Shown piece after piece: positions 1-5,356 of a stretch of DNA of 8,462 bases. Source of the DNA: an uncultured bacterium (lineage in GTDB: Bacteria; UBP6; UBA1177; JAKLFG01); assembly GCA_938048925.1 (NCBI GenBank), contig CALITV010000127.1, forward strand, positions 1 through 8,462, in the 5' to 3' direction. Made by a program: the position numbers and the translations under genes. How positions within the stretch are numbered: the first letter of the stretch is position 1; every line of letters begins with the position of its first letter. The notes beneath the pieces are model-generated. The model was not told the DNA's origin. It was given only the letters and a program-made list of their open reading frames with translations, and made no database searches.

Positions 1-729
1 CTTGTCGCCTGCGCATGGTTCTGGCTCGTCATACGCCGCCGCGGATGGGTGACATATTCCGTCTCTCTTCCCGACGGCATAATCCCTCTTGAACGCTATC
101 TCTCGCTCGGCTACCCCATCGCCCTCACCAGTATGATGTTCTCCTTCATCTACTTTTTCATCGCTCGCGTCACCGCCCTCTTCGGCGATGCAGCCGTCGG
201 TGCCATGGGGGTCGGCCATCGCGTCGAGTCGCTCGCCTATTTCTTTTCGTTCGGCTTCGCGGTAGGGCTTTCCTCTTTCGTCGGCCAAAATATCGGCGCA
301 GGACATCCTGAACGGGCGGTGGCGGCAACCGGTTATGCTATGAGAGTGGTGGGAGGCGTCGTAACGCTCTATGCGGCACTCACGATGATGTCCGCCGCTT
401 TCGTGGTTTCTTTGTTCAATGACGATCCGGTGCTGGTGGCGCACGGCGTTTCATATCTCTGGATCGTCATGCCGGCCGAGGCGCTCCAAGCGCTGCTCAT
501 TGCGATCGAGAGCGGAGCGTTTACTGGCGCCGGTTATACCCGACCGAGTTCTACGGTAAGCCTCCCTATAACCATCGCACGGATACCGCTCGCTTGGTTT
601 CTCGCAGTTTTCTGTGGATTGGGAGCGGCCGGAGTCTGGGTGACCATTGCGCTTACGATGGTCACGAATGCTTTGGTGTTCATTTTCCTTTATCGGCGGG
701 GGAAATGGTTGAGGACTAAGATAGTTTAG
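1..729 (+). CDS. MATE-family efflux transporter, C-terminal part (5' end outside window)
   Basis: The reading frame is open from the first base of the window to TAG at 727-729, giving 242 residues, so the true start lies upstream. The GTG at 49 is internal: hydrophobic coding sequence runs straight through it. MATE proteins are usually about 440-460 residues with 12 membrane helices in two repeats and export drugs or cations in exchange for Na+ or H+ across the inner membrane. The fragment fits the second repeat: about six hydrophobic segments (roughly residues 36-58, 66-92, 112-137, 147-171, 184-206 and 209-231). It contains the family signature VGQNIGAG (94-101), followed by HPERA, and GAGYTRP (about 176-182) before the fifth segment. 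It ends in a short basic tail ([10 protein letters not shown]), as family members do. Its 3' end overlaps the convergent glycosylase gene by 14 bp. The transported substrate cannot be inferred. Confidence 0.9.
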   Translation, partial: LVACAWFWLVIRRRGWVTYSVSLPDGIIPLERYLSLGYPIALTSMMFSFIYFFIARVTALFGDAAVGAMGVGHRVESLAYFFSFGFAVGLSSFVGQNIGAGHPERAVAATGYAMRVVGGVVTLYAALTMMSAAFVVSLFNDDPVLVAHGVSYLWIVMPAEALQALLIAIESGAFTGAGYTRPSSTVSLPITIARIPLAWFLAVFCGLGAAGVWVTIALTMVTNALVFIFLYRRGKWLRTKIV

Positions 730-1423
730 ATGGGATGGGAAGTCCGAGAAACCGCATCACCCGCTGTATGTCCTCCCATGTCGGTTTCTTGTAGTCGGGA
801 TTCCGCAGAAGCGCCGACGGGTGGTAGGTGACGAATACCGGGATACCCTCATATTCGAAGGTCATTGCGCGTGCCTCCCGGATGCTCATCTTATCGTGAC
901 CGAGCAGATAGCGGAGCGCCGTCTTACCGAGGAGAACGATGGCACGAGGGCGTATGACGGAGATCTGTCGTTTCAAATAGCCGATGCAGGCGTTCGCCTC
1001 GTCGGTAAGCGGCTCGCGGTTCTCGGGTGGGCGGCATTTGACGATGTTGGCGATATACACCGAACTGCGCGGTATTCTCATGCCGTTTTCAATGATTTTG
1101 GTAAGCAACTGCCCGGCACGCCCCACGAACGGTATGCCTTGCAAGTCCTCCTCTTCCCCCGGGCCTTCGCCGATGAACATAAGGTCGGCGTAGAGGTTTC
1201 CATCGCCGAAGACGAGATTCGTCCGGCTCTTCCCGAGACGGCACGAGGCGCACCGAGATGCCTCGTCGAACACCTGTTTCATGGCCTGTTCACGCGAAAA
1301 AACGGCTTTAGCGGCTGCTGCCGTTTCTTCGGGAGACAGGAGAATTGGGTTGAGCGCGCACTGCCATTTCAGAAACTCCATAACGCGCTTACCGCGTTCT
1401 GCGTGTTCTCGGTGTTCGGACAT
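716..1423 (-). CDS. Family 4 (iron-sulfur) uracil-DNA glycosylase
   Basis: This 235-residue protein should excise uracil from DNA as the first step of base excision repair, in the cytoplasm. Seen directly: motif [10 protein letters not shown] followed by GIPFVGRAG (85-104), and the second active-site motif HPSALLRNP (201-209). Four cysteines, C58, C61, C130 and C146, have the C-x2-C ... C-x15-C spacing that holds the [4Fe-4S] cluster of family 4 enzymes. The region from C58 to the end is normal length for the family. The first ~55 residues are an Ala/Glu-rich, probably helical extension absent from the short archaeal and Thermotoga-type members. The ATG at 1423 has only a weak G-rich stretch upstream; ATG at 1381 (Met15) is a possible alternative start. 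The gene lies 31 bp downstream of the HEAT-repeat gene on the same strand and is probably cotranscribed with it. Confidence 0.93.
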   Translation of the reverse strand: MSEHREHAERGKRVMEFLKWQCALNPILLSPEETAAAAKAVFSREQAMKQVFDEASRCASCRLGKSRTNLVFGDGNLYADLMFIGEGPGEEEDLQGIPFVGRAGQLLTKIIENGMRIPRSSVYIANIVKCRPPENREPLTDEANACIGYLKRQISVIRPRAIVLLGKTALRYLLGHDKMSIREARAMTFEYEGIPVFVTYHPSALLRNPDYKKPTWEDIQRVMRFLGLPIPSKLS

Positions 1424-1454
1424 TCCGAGAGGCCCCCGGTGAGGAGGGGAAAAG

Positions 1455-2972
1455 TTACTGTTTCTTGCGGCCGTAGCGAAGGATAAAGAGGTTATCTTCT
1501 ATCGCGTTGGCGGCCTGTTCGCGGATCTTTTTGTTGTCTTCTTCGGTAATGATCTTTTTGAGATACTCCTGCACGCTCTTGTCGGCGATCTGAGCCATCG
1601 CATCAACGGCGATGGACTTGGCAAGCACCGATTTCTCGCGCCGGATGAACTCGTAGAGCGGCACCACCCCTTCTTTCTTGTCGAGGGCACCTACTGCTAT
1701 AGCGGCGGTCGAGCGGACCTCCTCGTTAGGGGAATCCTTCATCACCTTGACAAGGAAGGGGAGCGACTCTTCATAACCGTATTTCCCGAGAGTGGAGAGA
1801 ATGATCTTTTTCCAGAAGAGATTTTCGTTCTTGTCGAACAGTGCGATGAGTGTCGCCGCCGAATCCTTCGATTTGATGCGTTCGAAGTAGGCGGCGTATT
1901 CGAGTTTTCGTTCGCTCGATCGTTCATTCATCGAAGAGGCAAGCACCAGTTCGATGAGATCGGCCCCCTCGTATTCGGAAAGCGTCGAAAGGATAACGGA
2001 AAGCCATCGGATATCCTCGGTGGTCAATTCGCGCTGGATGATCTTCTTGGTATCGGGCGCGTCGAGTTCGATGACCGCCTGCAGGAACGCCTTCTTATTC
2101 GACTCGGGCGAATCGGTTGGAAAGCATTCGCTCGACGGGGGGTTGTACATTTCATCGGTCCGAAGCAAATCGGAGATCTCACGAACGCTCTCTTTTGCAT
2201 CGGTCATTGCGGCGCACTTCGCCGCCGCGATCTGGGAATCCTGCGGAAGGCTTTTTATCTTCGTGAGAACATGCTTTCTGAAAAACAGGTCACCCATCAC
2301 CTGCGCAGAGAATTTGACGGCAAGGCATCCGAGCATGTCGGGCTGGGGAATCAGTTTCGCATACTCTTCATCGTCGAGTTTCACCGACAGATAGGCGGCG
2401 GCGGGAACGAGCGCTTTGAGGGAATTTATTTCTTTGGCGGCGAGATACTTTTTGAACAATTCTTGGATCCGCTCCTCGCTCGGCTGTTGTACACCGCCCG
2501 CCGTTTTCTCACGGACCGCCTGCACAACCGCTTCGAAGAGTTCGAGATTGAACAACTGCCAGAAATTGGTGCGATAGGGGCTCGAGAAGGAAAAATTCAC
2601 TTTGTCTCCCATGACCGGGACCGAGACCGAATCCACATGGAGGGCGAATGCGTCGCCTGTTTTGCGTACGATGAACACATATTGAGTGCGCGGTTGATAA
2701 CTGAAGCGGTGCATACGCCAGTGTTTCTGGTTGTCTATCTCCGTCACGATCACTTCGTCGGGAACCGTCCCCGCCATTACCTTCACCTTGCGAACACGGG
2801 CTTTGGTCTGTCCACCTTGCAGGTAATCTCCTATGAAGACCGCATCGGCATCAGCAACTGATTTGAAGAACTGTGCCGTATCGAAGGCGTCACCTTCCCC
2901 GCCCGCCGCATCCAAGGAGGTGCCGGCCACGATCAATACCCCAAGCAGAAAAAGCAACCACCGGAACACCAT
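1455..2972 (-). CDS. Exported HEAT-repeat protein with N-terminal beta-rich domain
   Basis: I do not recognise a named family for this 505-residue protein. A signal peptide is visible: basic R4, hydrophobic core to about residue 17, and a likely signal peptidase I site after D21-A-A. There is no lipobox Cys, so a periplasmic or secreted protein is expected. Residues about 35-125 are beta-rich, beginning ADAVFIGDY and with a QYVFIV strand. Their pattern resembles NTR/TIMP-like OB folds, but that is inference. Residues about 165-345 are helical. Residues about 360-492 hold at least four HEAT/PBS-lyase-like repeats, clearest at 400-430 (SLPFLVKVMKD then EEVRSTAAIAVGAL), 434-463 and 466-492. Such repeats usually form a protein-binding solenoid. 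The start is well supported by AGGAGG 6 nt upstream and a promoter about 40 nt further up. The glycosylase gene follows after 31 bp. Function unknown. Confidence 0.85.
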   Translation of the reverse strand: MVFRWLLFLLGVLIVAGTSLDAAGGEGDAFDTAQFFKSVADADAVFIGDYLQGGQTKARVRKVKVMAGTVPDEVIVTEIDNQKHWRMHRFSYQPRTQYVFIVRKTGDAFALHVDSVSVPVMGDKVNFSFSSPYRTNFWQLFNLELFEAVVQAVREKTAGGVQQPSEERIQELFKKYLAAKEINSLKALVPAAAYLSVKLDDEEYAKLIPQPDMLGCLAVKFSAQVMGDLFFRKHVLTKIKSLPQDSQIAAAKCAAMTDAKESVREISDLLRTDEMYNPPSSECFPTDSPESNKKAFLQAVIELDAPDTKKIIQRELTTEDIRWLSVILSTLSEYEGADLIELVLASSMNERSSERKLEYAAYFERIKSKDSAATLIALFDKNENLFWKKIILSTLGKYGYEESLPFLVKVMKDSPNEEVRSTAAIAVGALDKKEGVVPLYEFIRREKSVLAKSIAVDAMAQIADKSVQEYLKKIITEEDNKKIREQAANAIEDNLFILRYGRKKQ

Positions 2973-2978
2973 GTCTTT

Positions 2979-2984
2979 CCTCCT
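2979..2984 (-). promoter_or_regulatory. Shine-Dalgarno of the HEAT-repeat gene
   Basis: AGGAGG read on the minus strand is a perfect anti-16S match, 6 nt (AAAGAC) before the ATG at 2972. It fixes the start of the HEAT-repeat gene and is the strongest ribosome binding site in the window. Confidence 0.85.
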
Positions 2985-3018
2985 GTAAGGCCCCTTTTTT
3001 CAAATCAAGGCGTTTTTC

Positions 3019-3047
3019 ACTTTAGCCGAAACCAATTCCCTTGTCAA
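3019..3047 (-). promoter_or_regulatory. Sigma70-type promoter for the HEAT-repeat gene
   Basis: On the minus strand a perfect -35 box TTGACA (3047-3042) is followed after exactly 17 nt by TAAAGT (3024-3019), a 4 of 6 match to TATAAT. The predicted start is near 3012, giving a leader of about 40 nt that carries the AGGAGG site. Upstream sequence is AT-rich. It should drive the HEAT-repeat gene and probably the glycosylase gene behind it. Inferred from consensus only. Confidence 0.6.
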
Positions 3048-3050
3048 ACT

Positions 3051-3059
3051 TTATCCACA
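3051..3059 (+). promoter_or_regulatory. DnaA-box-like 9-mer TTATCCACA
   Basis: TTATCCACA is identical to the high-affinity DnaA box consensus (TTATNCACA). It sits 3 bp upstream of the minus-strand -35 box (about -39 to -47 of the predicted start), where a bound protein could affect the HEAT-gene promoter. No second box is seen nearby and dnaA or dnaN are not in the window, so it does not mark an origin. A single match of this length in 8.5 kb could easily be chance. Confidence 0.3.
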
Positions 3060-3080
3060 CTAAAATAGGAAAGTATCCCG

Positions 3081-3097
3081 TGTCCATCTTGTGGACA
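3081..3097. promoter_or_regulatory. Perfect inverted repeat, candidate operator
   Basis: TGTCCA-TCTTG-TGGACA is a perfect 6-bp inverted repeat around a 5-bp spacer, in the divergent intergenic region. Its centre (3089) is about 52 bp upstream of the predicted start of the ferredoxin/AOR operon, just upstream of the -35 box. That position suits an activator or an upstream-binding repressor. It does not match the FNR/CRP-type TTGAT-N4-ATCAA pattern. As RNA it would give only a short stem with no U-run, so a protein-binding site is more likely than a terminator. The cognate regulator is unknown. Confidence 0.45.
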
Positions 3098-3105
3098 GAA
3101 AAATG

Positions 3106-3134
3106 TTGCTGCGTTATCAAAAAGGCTCTATGAT
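3106..3134 (+). promoter_or_regulatory. Sigma70-type promoter for the ferredoxin/AOR operon
   Basis: TTGCTG (3106-3111) is separated by 17 nt from TATGAT (3129-3134), a 5 of 6 match to TATAAT. The -35 is weak (3 of 6), as often seen at promoters needing an activator, and an inverted repeat lies 8 bp upstream of it. The predicted start is near 3141, giving a leader of about 26 nt before the ATG at 3167. Inferred from consensus only. Confidence 0.5.
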
Positions 3135-3155
3135 AGGGGCACAGCAATAAGGTGT

Positions 3156-3160
3156 GAGGT
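3156..3160 (+). promoter_or_regulatory. Shine-Dalgarno of the four-cluster ferredoxin gene
   Basis: GAGGT lies 6 nt before the ATG at 3167 and supports that start codon. Confidence 0.6.
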
Positions 3161-3166
3161 CATTTC

Positions 3167-3574
3167 ATGAAAATCAAGGTCGTTGATTCGCAACGGTGCG
3201 TCGGCTGCCAACTGTGTATGTTCGCCTGTTCGCGGCGCAACGGCATCGGCGGCCTGTCGAACTCCTGCATCGGCGTCAAATCGGCCGGCGGTATGTCCAA
3301 AGGCTTCACTGTGGTGGTGTGCCGATCGTGCACGAACCCCCCCTGTGCCCGCGCCTGTCCGCTGGATGCCCTCGAAAAACGGCCTGAAGGAGGAGTGCGG
3401 CTTCGCCCGGAGCGCTGTATCGGGTGCGGCGCCTGTCGAGCCGCTTGCATCCTCAAGGCGGTCTTCTGGAACGAGGAGACGCAGAAACCGCTTATCTGCG
3501 TCCACTGCGGCACCTGTGTGAAATACTGTCCTCACGGGGTCCTTGAACTGGAAAAGACGGAGGTGCGGTCATGA
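3167..3574 (+). CDS. Four-[4Fe-4S] ferredoxin-like electron-transfer subunit of the AOR operon
   Basis: This 135-residue protein has four cysteine motifs, enough for four [4Fe-4S] clusters: C11/14/17/21, C52/55/60/64 (C-x2-C-x4-C-x3-C), C84/87/90/94 and C111/114/117/121. C34 is an extra cysteine outside them. This layout is typical of the HycB/AorA/BamC/YdhY type of small iron-sulfur subunits, which pass electrons between a catalytic subunit and a soluble or membrane acceptor. There is no signal peptide or Tat motif, so it should be cytoplasmic. The start is supported by GAGGT 6 nt upstream and a candidate promoter. The stop overlaps the next start (ATGA at 3571-3574), so translation of the two proteins is very likely coupled and they probably form one enzyme. 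Its redox partner beyond the AOR subunit is not visible. Confidence 0.92.
   Translation: MKIKVVDSQRCVGCQLCMFACSRRNGIGGLSNSCIGVKSAGGMSKGFTVVVCRSCTNPPCARACPLDALEKRPEGGVRLRPERCIGCGACRAACILKAVFWNEETQKPLICVHCGTCVKYCPHGVLELEKTEVRS
3559..3564 (+). promoter_or_regulatory. Internal Shine-Dalgarno of the AOR-family gene
   Basis: GGAGGT lies inside the end of the ferredoxin gene, 6 nt before the ATG at 3571. With the ATGA stop/start overlap it fixes the start of the AOR-family gene and suggests near-stoichiometric coupled synthesis. Confidence 0.75.
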
Positions 3575-5337
3575 CACACGCATATCCCACCAAAGTGCTC
3601 TACATAGACCTTACGAAGAAAAGTTTTTACATTGCCGAACGGCCCGAGATATTCGCCCGCTCTCTGGGCGGCACTGGCGCGGCGATAAAACTGCTCCAAG
3701 AAACCTGCCCTGTCGGAGTAGCCCCCTGTGCGCCCGAGGCTCCTATCGTCTTCTCGGTGGGGCCACTCACCGGCCTGTTTCCCCTTGCCTCCAAAACGGT
3801 CGCCATGTTCAAATCGCCGCTCACCGGCAACCTCGGCGAAAGCCACGCCGGCGGACGGGCGGCGCAAGCCATCCGCATGGCGGGCTTCGGTGCCATAGTC
3901 ATCACCGGTGCCAGCGATTTGCCCGTTTGTGTGGCGATCCACGGCTCGAAGGTCTATTTCCGCGACGCCACATCGCTCTGGGGGATGCGCAGTCTCTTCA
4001 CCGCCGGATCCATCATCCGCGCCGCGGAACCGGGGGCCGGTGTTCGTTCGATCATGCGCATAGGGCGTGGTGGCGAGAATCTTGTGTCGTTCGGTTCAGT
4101 AACCACCGAGACCTATCGGCACTTCGGCCGCCTCGGCCTCGGAGCGGTGTTCGGGAGCAAGAAGATAAAGGCGGTTATCGTGTCGGGCGAGCGTTCCATT
4201 CTGGTAGAAGATAAAAAGAAATATCGCGACCTCTACGACCATATCTTCAAGGCGGCGGTCGAATCGCCCGCTATGAAAAAGTATCACGACCTCGGCACCG
4301 CGGGCAATGTCAAGACGATGCAAGCACTCGGCGCCGTACCGACGCGCAACCTGCGCGAAGGCCGCTTCGAACACGCCGACTCTCTTTCGGGAGAGGCGCT
4401 CGCCAAGGGATACCTCGGGCGGCGGCTCGCCTGTGCCCATTGTCCGGTCGCCTGCATTCACATCGCGGCGGTGCGCGAGCCCTACGAGAACGAGCCCTAT
4501 TTCTATAAAACGACAATGGTCGGCTACGACTGGGAACTCATCTATGCGCTCGGCACCGTGCTCGGCATCGGCGATCCCGAAGGAATGCTGTTGCTCATCG
4601 ATGCGGTGGAAAAGGCGGGTCTCGATGCCATCTCGACCGGCGTCTGCCTCGCGTGGGCGACCGAAGCGATGGAGCGCGGGCTCATTTCGGAAAAGGAGAC
4701 GAACGGCCTCCATCTCGCATGGGGAGACTGGAGGACCTATCTGACGGCGGTCGAACACCTCGTCACGCTCGCCAATGACTTTTATCGAACGCTCGCCCGC
4801 GGATCGGCTTATGCGGCCTCGATCTACGGCGGTGCAGAGTTCGCCCTTTCGTTCGGCGGCAACGAAATGCCGGGCTATCCCGCTGGTCCGGCAAGTTACC
4901 TTGGTTTTCTGCTCGGCACGCGCCACAGTCACCTCGACAACGCCGGGTACAGCCTCGATCAAACGCTTCTCAAAGAAGGAAAGCGCCTTTCGGCACCGCA
5001 CATCGTTGACGAACTCATCAAGGAGGAGATGTGGCGGCAGGTGCTCACGAGCCTCTGCATCTGCCTCTTCGCCCGCGGCATCTACACGCCGGAAGTGGTG
5101 CGCGAGACGCTCGCCGTCGCCGGCTACGAATTCTCTGACGAGGATATCCGGGCCATCGGCCGCGAAATCTACCGCGAGAAATACGCCTTCAAGATTGCCC
5201 ACGGGTTCAATCTGGATACGCTCCGGCCGCCTGACCGCATCTACGATATGCCGACGGCGAACGGGCCGTTCGACCGTGCCTTCATCGAAGAGGGGCTCCG
5301 CTACGCGAAGGAGCGGATAACGGCGATCGTTTCCTGA
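3571..5337 (+). CDS. Aldehyde:ferredoxin oxidoreductase-family tungsten/molybdenum enzyme
   Basis: This 588-residue protein is full length for the AOR family (about 600 residues), whose members bind a W or Mo bis-pterin cofactor and one [4Fe-4S] cluster and typically interconvert aldehydes and carboxylic acids. The N-terminal domain shows AGGRAAQAIRMAGFGAIVITG (93-113, shown here less one residue each side: GGRAAQAIRMAGFGAIVIT), IGRGGENLVSFG (164-175) and GRLGLGAVFGSKKIKAV (186-202). The cluster ligands are C288, C291 and C295 (CAHCPVAC), with C498 in LCICLFARG as the probable fourth; C496 is the alternative. E322, 30 residues before the GLDAIS motif (350-355), and H454 in GTRHSHLDN are the likely equivalents of the catalytic Glu313 and His448 of Pyrococcus furiosus AOR. 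Where the Pyrococcus enzyme has a pterin-contacting Asp338, Glu347 appears here. No signal peptide, so cytoplasmic. There is no FAD subunit gene and no pterin-synthesis gene in the window. Substrate and metal cannot be assigned. Confidence 0.93.
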   Translation: MTHAYPTKVLYIDLTKKSFYIAERPEIFARSLGGTGAAIKLLQETCPVGVAPCAPEAPIVFSVGPLTGLFPLASKTVAMFKSPLTGNLGESHAGGRAAQAIRMAGFGAIVITGASDLPVCVAIHGSKVYFRDATSLWGMRSLFTAGSIIRAAEPGAGVRSIMRIGRGGENLVSFGSVTTETYRHFGRLGLGAVFGSKKIKAVIVSGERSILVEDKKKYRDLYDHIFKAAVESPAMKKYHDLGTAGNVKTMQALGAVPTRNLREGRFEHADSLSGEALAKGYLGRRLACAHCPVACIHIAAVREPYENEPYFYKTTMVGYDWELIYALGTVLGIGDPEGMLLLIDAVEKAGLDAISTGVCLAWATEAMERGLISEKETNGLHLAWGDWRTYLTAVEHLVTLANDFYRTLARGSAYAASIYGGAEFALSFGGNEMPGYPAGPASYLGFLLGTRHSHLDNAGYSLDQTLLKEGKRLSAPHIVDELIKEEMWRQVLTSLCICLFARGIYTPEVVRETLAVAGYEFSDEDIRAIGREIYREKYAFKIAHGFNLDTLRPPDRIYDMPTANGPFDRAFIEEGLRYAKERITAIVS

Positions 5338-5346
5338 TGATCGCTG
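5321..5346. other. Hairpin at the convergent 3' ends of the AOR and Omp85 genes
   Basis: CGGCGATC (5321-5328) can pair with GATCGCTG (5339-5346), an 8-bp stem with one G-U pair and a 10-nt loop that includes the AOR stop codon. It fills most of the 19-bp gap between the two convergent genes and could help end or protect both transcripts. No U-run follows on either strand, so it is not a standard intrinsic terminator and may be chance. Confidence 0.25.
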
Positions 5347-5356
5347 CTGCCGCCCG

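Noticed and set aside
821..1486. Open frame of 221 codons on the plus strand opposite the glycosylase gene.
   Set aside because: It lies antisense to conserved glycosylase motifs and has no coherent domain of its own.
1954..2861. Two overlapping plus-strand open frames opposite the HEAT-repeat gene.
   Set aside because: The minus-strand frame has a signal peptide, ribosome site, promoter and repeat pattern; the opposite frames have none of these.
2991..3000. Run of C then T (CCCCTTTTTT) considered as the end of a plus-strand terminator.
   Set aside because: No stable GC stem precedes it, and no plus-strand gene ends there. It falls within the predicted leader of the HEAT-repeat gene.
3041..3066. 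TTGTCA ... TAAAAT as a plus-strand promoter.
   Set aside because: The spacing is only 14 nt, too short for sigma70, and the better-spaced pair at 3106-3134 lies nearer the gene.
3051..3097. Replication origin suggested by the DnaA box and nearby repeat.
   Set aside because: Only one exact box is present, and there is no box cluster, unwinding element, or dnaA/dnaN gene.
3543..4214. Plus-strand open frame in another phase over the ferredoxin/AOR junction.
   Set aside because: It is rich in Arg and His, out of phase with the recognised AOR-family protein, and has no ribosome site.
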